Source of the DNA: Callipepla californica brunnescens
Taxonomy: Eukaryota > Chordata > Aves > Galliformes > Odontophoridae
NCBI GenBank assembly: GCA_023055505.1
Contig: JALIRH010000002.1
Coordinates: 23,752,437 to 23,816,436 of the forward strand
DNA: 64,000 nt
Reading direction: 5' to 3'
The translations under genes and the position numbers were made by a program. The notes beneath the pieces are model-generated. The model saw nothing but the letters and a program-made list of their open reading frames with translations. It made no database searches and was not told where the DNA came from. Positions 33,795 through 46,014 of the stretch are shown one piece after another. Every line of letters starts with the position of its first letter. Position 1 is the first letter of the stretch.

Positions 33795-34842
33795 ATCATA
33801 GAATCCTAGAATCACAGAATGATTAGGTTGCAAGGGACCCCAAGTATCATCAAGTTCTAACAACCCTGCCACAAACAAGCCTTTTGCACAGAAATGGAAT
33901 AGCAAAGTTCAGCTTCTATCGGAAGACAGATCTGTGCAAGATGTACTGCAGAACCTTTTTAACTACATCCAGATCTGGTACTAGACCAGGTTGCCCAGGG
34001 TCCCATCCAACTTGGTCTTGGACACCTCCAGGAAAGGGGCATCCATAGCCTCTCTGGGCAGGATGTGCCAGCACCTCACCACTGTCTCCAGAAAGAACTT
34101 CCCTCTGACATCCAATCTAAATCTTCCCTCCTTGATCTTAAAACCATTCCCCCTTTTGCTACCACTATCTACCTGAGTAAAAAGTTTATTCCCCTCCTTT
34201 TTATAATCCCCTTTTAAACACTGGAATGTTGCAATATGTTCTCCTCACAGCCTTCTCTTCTCCAGGCTAAAAAAGCCAAATTCACTCAGCCTATCTTCAT
34301 AGGTGAGGTGCTCCACCCTTCTGATCGTCTTCATGCCCCTCCTCTGGATCTTCTCCAACAGCTCTACAACTTTCTTGTATTGGGGGCCCCAGACCTGGAC
34401 GCAGTACTCCAGATGGGACCTCATAAGGGCAGAGTAAAGAGGGACAATAACCAGCCTGTCACTGGTCTTCTGATGGAGCCCAGGATGCCGCTGACTTTCT
34501 GAGCTACAACAGCACACTGCTGGCTCATGTTCAGTTTTTCATTCATCAGGAACCCCAGGTCCTTCTCCATGAGGCGACTCTCAAGTAGTACTCCCAGTCT
34601 GAGTAACATATCTGTGATTACTCTGACCCAAGGGAAAAACTTTCCACTTTGCTATGTTGAGCCTCATGAGGTTCAAATGGGCCCACCTTTCTAGTTAGTT
34701 GAGGTCCCTCTGGATGGCATCCCTTCCTTCTAAACTGTTAACCCCATTGCTTAGTTTGGTGGCATCAGCAAACTTGCTGAAGGTGTACTAGATCTCATCA
34801 TTTGATGTAATTGATTAAGATGTTGAAGAGCACTGATCTGTT
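33795..34842 (-). mobile_element. CR1 LINE, about 1 kb, 5'-truncated
   Basis: The left end ATCATAGAATCCTAGAATCA is the CR1 octamer tail on the minus strand. The minus-strand frames at 34245-34517 and 34421-34609 read [20 protein letters not shown], then [20 protein letters not shown], then [20 protein letters not shown], then [20 protein letters not shown], the classical C-terminal half of CR1 ORF2. The two frames overlap, so at least one frameshift separates them. The right end is at GATGTTGAAGAGCACTGATC (the region before the FADD box). One of the better-preserved copies here, but not coding-competent. Confidence 0.94.
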
Positions 34843-36130
34843 TTTCAGATTTTACAGGTGTCTGTTTTGCTTGTGTGTGTGTTTGTGGGGCTGTGTTGTT
34901 GGGTACAGGCAAAGCCCCAGTTCCACTGGATCACACTAGCCCTGACACTGATCTTTTCTCTCCAAAGTTTTGAGATGACTCATTTTATGCTTCAAAATAT
35001 AATTCCCTGGCTACTGTTTAACCTAGGAGTTTGTCATCATCCTTTTTACCATGATCAGTCTGGGGTGAAACACTCTCAGGCACACAAACTTACACTCATG
35101 TTTCTGTCTTGTCGCCTGCCTGCTTTAGGCAATGTGCACATCAGTATGAGCACCCCAAGAACAGAAATATCTTACAGTTCATATGAAAACAAATTAGAAA
35201 GCACTTTTTTTTTTTTTCCTCAATCATTCCCGCTGTTAAGATTTTTAAAATTAAACATAGAACAACAAAGAAAGTCAAGAGAAAGCTTTGTAAATATTAA
35301 TGTATAGAATAATAATGTGCAAATTATACATCACTTGAATTAGACTTATAGGTTAACTGTAAACTTTCCATACAGATATATTTTTTGATCTATTGCTAGT
35401 TATTCTGTGGAAATAGTTTGTGTTCCTGTAAAGTAAAGTTTAAACTTCAAATTTAAACATTTTATTCAAATATAATTAGGCAGCCAGTGAATCTGTTTTT
35501 GTGAAGAATATGCAAAAAAAAGAAAAGTTTTCTTCTTATTCTGCATTGCTTTAAAATTTCTTGGAAGCTGAAAATGTCTGGGCCTCTGAAACTCATCATA
35601 AATTTAACAGTGACACATTTAGTCTAACTTCCCCTCTTGGAGCCTCCTCAGTTAACAAACATCTAAGTCTTCCTAGAGCATACACCTTTGAATTTCAAAA
35701 TGAACGTTTTCAGTCCTAGAACACAGGACAAAGATCTCCTTTCACTTGGATGCTATTGAAAGACGCTTCAGTTCTTCCATCAACATTAACGGTAGCCAAC
35801 ACAAGTAGGCAGAGAATTGTTTCCTGTGCCTGTTGGCAGTAGGATAGAGATCCTAACAGATCCATTATCAGTGAACATTCTCTTTATTTTATTTTATTTT
35901 ATTTTATTTTATTTTATTTTATTTTATTTTATTTTTCAGATTGTGGATCATTACATGAAATGTCAGTTGTGCATGTGAATACACTACTGTTCTTGTGCTG
36001 AAAAGCATAATTTTGTCCTAAAAATGAAGTTTCTCAGTCTGTATTTCAGAGCCTCGTTTACAAACTGACTCTTCTGTAAGAGAATGAAAGCTAATATTAC
36101 GACTAGATTTTTATGTCATTTGTCATTTTC
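34843..36130. other. Intergenic DNA with an ATTTT microsatellite
   Basis: A 149-codon frame at 34858-35307 opens with a non-ATG codon in a GT-rich tract and has no recognisable domain. I do not call it a gene. The microsatellite at 35886-35935 is listed separately. Confidence 0.5.
35886..35935. repeat. (ATTTT)10 pentanucleotide microsatellite
   Basis: Ten perfect, uninterrupted ATTTT units. Perfection at this length suggests a recently expanded and probably polymorphic locus. A shorter imperfect relative lies near 17200-17225. Confidence 0.97.
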
Positions 36131-36615
36131 ACAGAATCATAGAATCATAGAATCCTTAGAGCTGGAAGGGGCCTCTGAAGGCTATCTAGTCCAACTCCTC
36201 TGCAGTGAACAGGGACACTATTGCTAGATCAGGTTGCGCAGGGCCTTATCCTGCCTTGCCATGAAAGTCTCCAGAGATGGGGCATACGCCACCTCTCTGG
36301 GCAGCCTGTTCCATCACCTCACCACCCCCACTGTAAAAGATTTTTTCCTTATATCTAACCTAAATCTACCCTCTTCGCACTTGAAACCATTTCCCTGTGT
36401 TCTATCACCACAGAGCCTGCCAAAGAGTCTGTCCTCTTCTTTCCTGTAGGTACTGAAAGGCAGCTAACAGATCAGCTCACAACCTTCTCTTCCCCAGGCT
36501 GAAGAGCCCCAGCTCTCTCAGCCTGTTCTCTTTGGAGAGGTGTTAAATTCCATGAAACATTTTTCTGGTCCTTCTCTGGATACATTCAAAATGGACTGTG
36601 TCTTCCCTGTATTGA
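36131..36615 (-). mobile_element. CR1 LINE, 3'-terminal copy
   Basis: The left end ACAGAATCATAGAATCATAG, then GAGCTGGAAGGGGCCTCTGA is the CR1 terminus (minus strand). It continues through TCTCTGGGCAGCCTGTTCCA and CCCAGGCTGAAGAGCCCCAG to CTGGATACATTCAAAATGGA, after which the similarity is lost. The minus-strand remnant HFECIQRRTRKMFHGI (about 36543-36590) matches the EQVQRRATKMIRGL-type segment. Confidence 0.92.
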
Positions 36616-38973
36616 GGACTCCACATTTTAAGGAAAGCATATACAGAAAAGATTCTGTGAGACAAATGTGGAGTCCAGTTCCCACCAAAATGATTGTACA
36701 GTGAACCTTTTGCACATCTCGATGCCCACTTTGACCTTCTTCTCCTATTCTCCAGATTCCTCAGTTCTAGAAGGACGTTATAGTTTAGAAGGACAAAATA
36801 GCTCAAGATTATACAAGTTATTATAAACTGCATTTGTGCAGTTCAGATAGTTCTAAAATAAGTTGTGGTGTTTCATAGAAATGTAGGCACTCTGCAATCA
36901 GTTTTGGGAGGTATTAAAATAATGCTCAAAGAGTCATGCGCCTTAGATTTTTGAATGTAGATCTTCTACAGTCTTAGTTATTTTGCTTATGAGAGAATAA
37001 ATTATCTTAAAATAGTCATAGCAATGTAAAATTTGATATTTTTTCACTATCATCTAAAACTAGTACAGGAAGATTTAATTGAACAAATAGACATGAAAAA
37101 TACTATAGCCAGGTTGCTGATATTTTTAGTTTAGAAAAAATGTCATCCAGCTGAACTCTACTTTAGTGAAGTAAAAACAAGGCAGTGAGGGTTCTGGAGA
37201 GATATGATAGTAAAGTGATGATATTCAGCTACTGCCAACTGACAAGTTACTGAAATAAAAACATTTATTTTAAGTGCCCTGTACACAAAAACTAAATATC
37301 TCTATAAAAGCCTGTCAGTGATAATTGTTTCACTTTAGATACAATGATAAATGACACTGAAAGTGAGTTTTAAGGAGCAATGAGAGCTCTAAAACTATGG
37401 AATGTTTTCACAGTTTTACAACAATGAAGTAGAAAATACTTAAGATGTTGACATTGCATTGAATGTTACATCTGATCAGGCTCTATTTTCCTGAAGTATG
37501 TAAAGTTTAATTGATTTAAATGCTAGTGATTTGTATTGTGCCATGACAAAATAAGGCCTGAGGTCTAAGGGATACAGAGCCATTAGCAATTTGGTCTCAA
37601 ATCATTCATGAATCATTTTTATCTCCTTTTTTTCTTTTTTTGTCTTTCCTAGTAATTTAGTCTTTAAACTTCTTCTGCAGAATGAACAGCCTTGACAAGA
37701 GAGATGGCACTAGAATATCTGTATGAAATCCATACTTAGTGTACACAATACTGATTCTAAATAAACAACATTATTTCCTGGGGATTTTAGATAATCAGAA
37801 ACAATACATTAACACAAATTGCTGGTGCATTTCTTGGTTTCTTAAGCAAACCTAATTCATAATAACAGGTGAAAATAAACACCCAGTTTAGCTATTGGTA
37901 ACGTTAGATATTGCTGTACCATTCTAAAATGCAAATGCCACCTTATTAATCTGCCTTCATCATACTTGTTTTGTTAACCTTGGCTAAACTAGACTCCTTG
38001 ATTTGGAAACTCATACCGTAAATAGTCCACTATCAATTATGATCAGTTCACAACCAATTCTTGTTTTACAACTCTATTTAGAGAGGTATAGAATAAAATT
38101 TTAACCATCATGTGTTTTTTTTAATTTTGTTATTTTGTTTGTTTTTACTTCAAGCTGTTGCAACATTATCCTTTTTTTTTTCCCCTCTTTGGTTAAATAT
38201 ATATATTTTTTCTTTTGGTGTCTAAAAACATCTTCCCTCAGCTTTAAACCGCTTGCTGTAATGTTCCTGCAGATTATTTTTTTTCTTTATTAAACAAAGT
38301 TTAGGAAATCCAGCAGACAACTCAGTTTGCTTTGAGTGTGAAAAGAAAAGGACAACTCATTTTAATGGTTTTTAGCTGCCTGTTAAACTCCTCTGATTCC
38401 GGAAAGACTGGATGTGTAACACATATCAGTGGTGTTTGCTTTCTTCTCACCAGAGAAGGCCAGGCAAACCAAACAGAATGTAATATAAGGAGAGGTGAAT
38501 CACTGTGGTGGGCAGCACCAGACTCCTACGCAACATAAAAAGGCTGATTTACCATAATTACAGGTGATGCATCTGAGACACCTGCTCAGCTTCTGCTTAT
38601 TTTGTATTTCTGAAAAATTAGTCATTTCCTGCAGGTTTAGTCACTTTTCTAAAGTTATCTTTTAGCAGTATTTGAACTCATGGTAGAATCTCTCCTGAGA
38701 AGAAATACCTTAGTAAGCATAGCTAAATAACTGGCAACTTTTTAAGATTTAATTTAGAGGGAGACAGAAAAAATATATGAACACTGTACAAATACTGAAA
38801 GTTTGAAAGATTCCTTGTTAATTAACATGACATTAAACCTATATTCCATTTTGATAAATAGAAAAAAGATGGAAAATGTACACACAGTGTTATACCTTAA
38901 GTTCTCAACCAAATTACAGAGTAACTGTGACTTGAAAATAATCTACTTTTTCCCCTTTATTCCAATGCAAAGA
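36616..38973. other. Intergenic DNA, nothing recognised
   Basis: AT-rich DNA with T-rich patches near 38114-38220. No gene, RNA gene or transposon is recognised. Confidence 0.5.
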
Positions 38974-39539
38974 TGCCATGGTTTTATGATTTTTGGCATT
39001 GGTATTCCACATCATAACATCATGTAGTGCATTAAGAGTTAAAGAGATAATACTCCAGCTCCATGGATCATTGATAATTCCAGGTATATCTGTCTCAGAA
39101 GAGAACTACATTCCCCAGAGGACTTTGTGTTGCTTTGTATTTTTACGTATTTCCACTCAGAGGTAAAGATAAAAACTGTCTGCGGTCATGGGACACTCTC
39201 TTTTTCCTTAGGGATCAACTCAGAAGTGGGTGCTCGCTGCTGTCTCACCCTCAGCGTTAGTGTAAGGCCTTCGATTTATCGGACACTCTCTTGCTCATTT
39301 TATTTGATTTATTAGCTTCAATTCCAATTATATTGTATTCTATTGTGTTATTTTGCTTTCCGATATATCTTATTTAGTAAATTAGCTTTCCTCCTCAGAT
39401 CATTGCCACTGTTTTGTTTCTAGGCCCATCTCCCTTCTCCTTTTTCCCTTTCCCCCTTCCCCTTTCCCAGGGTGTGGGTCCGTGGGTCCCCCACACCAAT
39501 TGTGGAACAAGGCTGAACCAGCCCGGTAAACTGTTGACA
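38974..39539 (+). mobile_element. Solo LTR, copy 1 of an inverted pair
   Basis: A 566-bp element beginning TGCCATGGTTTTATGATTTT and ending AAACTGTTGACA. It has TG...CA ends and a perfect 5-bp target duplication AAAGA (38969-38973 and 39540-39544). Internal landmarks are GCTCCATGGATCATTGATAA, a pyrimidine-rich stretch (about 39425-39470), and GGTGTGGGTCCGTGGGTCCC near 39472. No coding internal region, so it is a solo LTR. A reverse-oriented relative lies 1.3 kb downstream. The 5-bp duplication is compatible with an ERVL-class retrovirus, but the class is not established from sequence here. Confidence 0.85.
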
Positions 39540-39544
39540 AAAGA

Positions 39545-40855
39545 AATGCAATAGTCTCTCATGCTTTTATTTGTTTGTGCTCATAGTTAACTAAAAACTA
39601 GATACTCTTGGAGGAGAGGAACAATTTATGCCAGATAATTTTCTAATGTTGAATTTAAGATTAAGCAAAACCATTTTCATTCATCATGTTTATGTGTTGT
39701 GTCCATTGTCTGAAGCATCTGAGTGATTGCATGTGTGATTGCTGATGATTACTCCCTTTAAGACTAAGGGAACTGCCACCCATTAATGATAAGTGAAGAA
39801 AATTTCCAACATTCTGTGGTTGTAGACACCTAGAAATATTTTGGTGCCCAGAAACAACTTTAAATGATTTTTTTTTTTTTTCAGATATTTAATATATACA
39901 AAATATTATTTTGGCTTGATTATTATTATTATTATTTTCCTTTTCAGGTGCAGTCCTCTCCTCTGTAATGTAATAAGTGCAGAGCACTATGGGATAGATT
40001 GAATTGACAGATTAATGCCTAATGTAGTTTAAATGACAAATTCATATTACGTGACCTAATCTTTCAAATTAATCTAAACCAAGGTCTGATTCAATCCAAA
40101 GAATCAGAATGCCAAAGAGAAATAGAATACACCACTTCCTTCTCCTTGTAACGACAGTTTTATTTTTAAATCAAAAAACAAATCTAGTGATCAGAAAGAC
40201 AGATGGAAAAGAAAGTGGTTCAAATGTACTGCAGCTGTGCATTACCTAAGAGGAGCAATCAACAAGCCCTGCCTTGTAGCTGGCACAGTTTAACTTCCAG
40301 TGGGGAGGGGCTAATTGAGAGAAATGTTACACTGTGCAAGTGGAAAACGTGGAATGACCTCAACAGGTAAAGCACTAAGTGCTAAATAAGTAAAAAAACA
40401 GTTAGCTAAATCAGAACATTTATGATACACCAAGAAAAGTTCTTAGATGTCAGCTGCATTCCTCTGGCAGTTAAACGAGGATAAAAGGTTACAGAAAGGA
40501 AAGAAAATCATGGCAGGGCCAAAGCCATGAAATGTCAGCTAAATTCAAACATCTATACTATAATCATATGAATATATACATTTCCCATTTTAAGAAGGCA
40601 AAAAAAAAAGTCTTTACCAGATCATATATCTAAGGTGGAAAGCTGGCATCAAATTGTACAACAAAATAATCTAAAAGCCTCAAGTCAACTCTAGGACTTT
40701 GTGATGTTATGGATTGTTGAGGAAGCTATTTATCTTTGCCTCACCTTAGCTGTCTCATTTATAAGCTGATTAGACTACTTCTAAAACAGAGCTGGTGTTC
40801 TTGCATACCTCAAAGCTGCCTGAGCACATTACAGTGAGGGACGCTCCAGTCCCAA
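39545..40855. other. Spacer between the two inverted LTRs
   Basis: About 1.3 kb of AT-rich DNA without ORFs of interest or retroviral motifs. It shows no gag, protease or polymerase remnant, so the two LTRs do not bracket a provirus. Confidence 0.6.
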
Positions 40856-40860
40856 AAATG

Positions 40861-41415
40861 TTTCAACAGTTTATAGGCTTGTTTGTCCAGGTTCTGTGAC
40901 TAATGGGGTGGGGGGACCCATGGACTCACACCCTTTGAAAGGAGAAAGGGGTAAATGGGAAAGGGTAGGGAGATGGGCCTAAAAACAAAACAGCGGCAAT
41001 GATCTGAAGAGGAAAGCTAATTGACTAATTAAGATACTGGAATGCAAAATAACACAATAAAATACAATATAATTGTAATTGAAGATAATAAATAAAAAGA
41101 GAGACAGTGTCCAAAAAACCAAAGGCCTTACTCTACTGCTGAAGATGAGATAGCCTAGGGTACACACACATTGCTAAGATAAGCAGAAAGCAAAAAGGTC
41201 TCATGACCTGCAAACAGATTTATTATTCCTTCCAAAAGGAAAATAGAAACAGAACATTGAACAGTCCCTGGGATATGTAGTTCTTCTCTCCTGAGGCAGG
41301 TATAGCAGGAACTATTGACGATCCATGGAACTGGAGCATTAACTGTTTAACTCCAAGTATGCTGCATGATGTTATGAGATGGAACACCAATAACAAAAAT
41401 CATAAAATCATGACA
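40861..41415 (-). mobile_element. Solo LTR, copy 2 of the inverted pair
   Basis: A 555-bp reverse-oriented relative of the LTR at 38974-39539. On the minus strand it starts TGTCATGATTTTATGATTTT at 41415; 46 of the first 54 bases match copy 1. It ends AAACTGTTGAAA at 40861. Flanks are AAATG (40856-40860) and GAATG (41416-41420), a one-mismatch 5-bp duplication that differs from that of copy 1. Two independent insertions are therefore likelier than duplication or inversion of one copy. The terminal CA has changed to AA. Confidence 0.82.
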
Positions 41416-41420
41416 GAATG

Positions 41421-42689
41421 TGTCAAAATCTGTTATGAACAGAATTTTTCAAGTGGAAGGGTATAACTTACATCTGATTTTTTTTTAATTTAATTTTAAA
41501 TAGGACAGTTTTTCAAATTCCTTTTATACCAGTATTCTGCTTCTATAGTTATGAAAATGAAAAGTTGAACATCTAATGATTGGTTACGTAAAACATAGCT
41601 ATACATTCAATTCAATGGCAGCTCTCCTTGTAAGAGGTAGGAGAAAAGAACAGAAATGAAGGTCCAAGACATCTACGATTACATGCATTTCAGAAAATAA
41701 ATCAATTGTGCTCTTTTTGGAAAGCAAGAACTTATGGATCTATCTACAAAAAAAGTCTGTTTAAGTCTCTGAGATCCTTAGAGACATCTCAGAGACATCT
41801 CGTGGAGCCTTGGATCTAACTGTGGGACAGATGTAATGATTTATTTGGGACTGTGAGGACTGAAAAGAAAAAGGTCTGTGAAAGTGAGCTTCAGAATCAC
41901 TCTGTGAGTTAATGAATTTTGTTGTTCTAAGCACTGAGCTGCAAATGTCTAATGTCAGAACCAGAAAACAAGTTGTAGAAATGCTGAAGTAAGCATGAAA
42001 GATAGCCTAAACATGAAAACATATAATTTGTGACTATCCCTGTCATAAGCAAAGAGCATTTGATTTCTATTATACCCTTGCTGGCTTTGCATAGGGTCAG
42101 TAGTACATGTTCAGTACCCAGGATGTCATTACCAGTAAAAAATTATGCACGTCAGGAATTTAGGTGCCTCCAGAGCAGTAAGTGCTTTTAGGGAGTCTGT
42201 ATTTTACATGCAATTATCTGAGATGGTATCTAGTTATTTAGGCCCTTGTGAGTAGTTAGTTCTTTGTAATTTGTGAGTAATAACACTTTGCAGTACATGT
42301 GCAAATTAATAAATATATTCAATTCAAATGCTGAAATAAGACATCTACATTCCTACAGAGAGCTGAACAGGAAGCCTTAATGACTGGCACTTATCTCCTA
42401 GTTAATCAAGTTCTCATCATCTACCAACTAGTCATTAAGGTACTGCTATTACTGGAGGGTCATTTAAACGATGCTATCAGCTGATGCTTATGATTAAATA
42501 TTTCATCAAATTCATATAATAAAAGAAAAAATTAAATTATAAAGGTGAAAGCTCTACTCTTGCACATTTTTCTGTCATTTTAAATCACAAAATAGTATGA
42601 TCTTGAACCAACAAGGTAAATTTAAAATGGATTTTAAGCTGTGTGTCTCCAAATACTATTCTGAACAGTGAACTATCTAGCTGTATGAT
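41421..42689. other. Intergenic DNA, nothing recognised
   Basis: AT-rich sequence without a recognised gene or transposon. The 3' part from about 42585 may be a further degraded extension of the L3-like relic that follows. Confidence 0.5.
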
Positions 42690-43080
42690 TTTACTGGAAT
42701 GCCATGGGGATCTGTTCTTGATTGTACAATACTTAATATTTGCCAGAGACATGGAAGACATAAAATCATTACTGATAAAGTTTTCTGTTGACAAAGATTG
42801 AGGGAAGAGTACATAATGAAGAATGCAGGTCAGTAATGTAGAAAGCTGGATCATCTTGTAAATTGGGCACAATCCATATATATGCTTCTGTCTGACAAAG
42901 CATAAGGTCATACATCTGTGAGGAAAGAATGCAGGATGAGCTTTCAAGATGAAACCCAGGAAAGAGTGAGCCTGAGAAAAATTATAGTGGGGAGTCAGCT
43001 GTATGAGAGTTTCTGCAGTAAGGCTTTGTTGATTTTATTGTAATAGCTGTAGGACAGCTCTGATAAATAGGAAAGATCGA
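42690..43080 (+). mobile_element. Ancient L3-like CR1 LINE relic
   Basis: GCCATGGGGATCTGTTCTTG, then ACAATACTTAATATTTGCCA corresponds to the conserved (Q)GSVLGPxLFNIF(I) segment. It is followed by GACATGGAAGACATAAAATC, then ACTGATAAAGTTTTCTGTTG, then ACAAAGATTGAGGGAAGAGT (the KFADDTKIGG region with the FADD codons damaged), and CATAAGGTCATACATCTGTG (KVxHLG-type). The order and spacing match old sauropsid CR1-L3 elements known from memory. Heavily mutated; ends are approximate. Confidence 0.75.
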
Positions 43081-46014
43081 TCTGCTGTAACTATTTTCTA
43101 AAACACACTTTCATTATTTCCTGACAGTCGGATTTCTTTTATCCATATCCCATGCATGTTTTCTGGTTCCATCTTCCTGGATATCTTCTCAAGTTGATTT
43201 GTTTATCTTCTGTTAGAGCAGCAGCTGGTGCATTTTGGAAAAGAGAACTGTAATTAAGGAGTCAGAGAAAAAGATTCAAAACAGAAGAGGAGCATATCCC
43301 TCCTTCAGCAGTTTTGTAATTAGAAAATGAGTGCTTTGAAAAGGGAAACAACCTGGATTAGACCCAATTTTGGTATATAAACCTACCTACCAAGACATTT
43401 AAGCAGTAAATAGAACATCTTGTTACATTTGGCTTCATCAAATGCTCAAGTAAGGCCATTGTGTCTGAAAAACAAATCTTGTTCTGCTTACACATCCAGG
43501 ATGCCACCTTTTGAATTTTCAAAACAAACCCATGGTAACAGAGTATTTTCTCCAGATGGCAAAAATGTTTTTAATTTTGTCTCACAAATAAATTACAGTA
43601 TTTTAGCCATGTTTGTTGCTAAAAAGGGTCCTTCCTCTTCCAGAACTGCTGGAAGAGCAATATTTTCTGTATCTGTGGATGAATTTGTGGGCTTAAACTC
43701 AGTAGACTCCCATCATTTGGTTGAGTAGAGTAAGAACTTGCAAGCTATATCATAAAAGGAGTATAATGTGTGATGTTAGTACAGAACGTGATGTTAGTAA
43801 AAAAAATCAATGAAAATCTATGAATCTATGTTAGTAAAAAAAAGACCTCTGAAGTAAATTAAAATATGCAGTATAATCAATTAACCTGAAACTGAAGAGA
43901 GCTTCTGTGTCCCACAGTTGGAAATATAGGTTATATTTGGCTTTGGCTTAAAGGTAGCAGGTGCACATACACATTTCTTAAAGTTTTCTAAAATGCAAAC
44001 ATGGGAAAAATGTGATCTTTGTGAATGCTGATGAACTAAATCTGTGTGTATAGGAGGAACTGGCTCAGCTACTGGAACCATACCTGTGAAAATATGCAGG
44101 TAGGAATTAATTGCCTACTTCTCCCACAAGAAGTTGTCATCTTGGAAGTGAGGCTTGAGAGAATGAGTATTTTTCAGAACGAGGGAGAGAGAAGTTTATT
44201 TTGGCAAAGATCAGAGCAAATTGCATTTCCATAGCTGGAGACACTGTATGCAGAGGCATTTGCAGCACCAAGTACGTTGAGCAGGGAGATGACAATGAAA
44301 TGCCATAGGAAAAATGGTAAAAAGAGCTGTAGTTCTCCCTCACACCTTCCCCAGACCTGAATATCTATGTAAGACTAAAATGTCCTTACAGACTTGGTCA
44401 CTGCACTGAAAACTCATCTTTTCGAGTGCCAGGCAGCAGATGTAATAGCAGCTGACCTAGGACTCAAATATTTATTAGCATGGTTATGTTCAGTCCAGGC
44501 TTTCCACTTCCAAGAAGAGCACGCTAAAATACTGCACACTTTTCATACTCTCTTTAGAAAGTACACCATTGTCTTAAGTCACTTGGTGTACAAGAGACAG
44601 TATCCCAAAAGTATTTAGATTATGGTGAGGAAAACATACCTAAAGTAGAGGGAGAAGTACATAAAAACTTTTGCATTGCCTTGCAAGGCATTTTGTGAAT
44701 TTAAATTGCCAACTTTATTATAGTCTGTCATCCATATCTCAATGCATGTGTGGCATTAAACAAGAAACAGCCTCGTGCCCTTTGAGTGCACCATCCCTGT
44801 AAGTTTAGCAGTTGCTTGTATATTGCAGCCTTTGTCTACTTCCTTACAATATTTTTAGCTCTTGTTATTGCAGTTGTACATTATATGCAACCCCACATAT
44901 TTAAATAAATGAGAAAAGGAAAACTGCACTTATTTGTAGTAGAGGGAAATGTTATTTTGTTGTTGTTGTTAGGGAGGCAGTTACTGCTTGGTGTGCAAAG
45001 GCTGGTTACAAACAGCAATATGTACACATACTCAAACCTTCCCCCTCACAGTCGCACTTCACCCACATGCTCTGGTTGCTCAGTAAGTAATTGTATTTCA
45101 TTAAATTCAGCTTAAACTGCTTACTAAATCCTGGTGTTCTTCTTCAAACCCAACTCCTCTTTATTTGATAATTTCTAGGATCATGAGAATATGTGCTTGT
45201 TTGTAGATAGTGAGATGGGTAATAACACAACTACTGCAAATACAGAAAAAGACTGCTGCTGGATAGGGAATTTTCAATGCTCGTAGTGTAAATATGACTG
45301 CATATGTTTATAATTTGTTGTGAGATTGTTTAGGAGTTCTGTAAGCTCTTTAGCAGTCAAATACAGTGGTGATGATTGCCTATTAAAAGTATCAATAAAT
45401 TCTATTTTCAACATCAGGCTAGTTTTTCAGCACAGTTAAAAACTGAATGAATTGTGACTGAAACACAGATCCAGAAGCAGGATTAGATGTGATAGCATGA
45501 CTTGTTGCTACACAAGGCATTTATGTGTCAAGTACCTACTGAAATACATTAACTGAAGCTAATCATGTAGGTTCCTAAGCTAATTTCTAGTATGCGTTAT
45601 AAAGAAGATTCACAGCAGCCAATACACTGAGCAAGCTGATGCCTATACTGTAAGAAATAATGTTGCAACACTATAACAAAAGTATAGCAGAACTCAAGGT
45701 GAGGTACACAGGAAAAGGTGGTTTTCTTTTTGAGCAAAACCTATGTAATTCATTCTTATTCACTGTTTACCCACATACCCTAAGCCATCAAAACCTCAGT
45801 GTCCATGTAGTCCATGTAGTGTGTGTCCATGAGTCCAAGACATTTGCATTCCGGTGTTCTAATTTCTTGCTATGAAATAGATGGAGAAGGGTACTGCACT
45901 CTCACATTTACTGGAGTTGACTTGTACTAGTTTTGGATATTCTTTTTGCATCCTTTGAGATCTGGCAGCCTTTTCATTATTCTGCATCTGTATGAGTAGT
46001 GAGAATTTGAGACT
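43081..46014. other. Intergenic DNA, nothing recognised
   Basis: About 2.9 kb of AT-rich DNA. Frames of 60-102 codons (for example 43420-43728) show no domain, start context or splice structure that would support a gene. Confidence 0.5.

Noticed and set aside
34858..35307. 149-codon + frame with a signal-peptide-like start
   Set aside because: It begins with a GTG in a GT-rich tract, not an ATG, has a poly-Phe stretch from a T-run, and shows no recognisable domain or splice context.
38974..41415. Provirus bounded by two LTRs
   Set aside because: The LTRs are in opposite orientation, have different target duplications, and no retroviral coding remnant is seen between them.
43420..43728. 102-codon + frame
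   Set aside because: No domain or codon signature. It lies in AT-rich DNA just after an old LINE relic.
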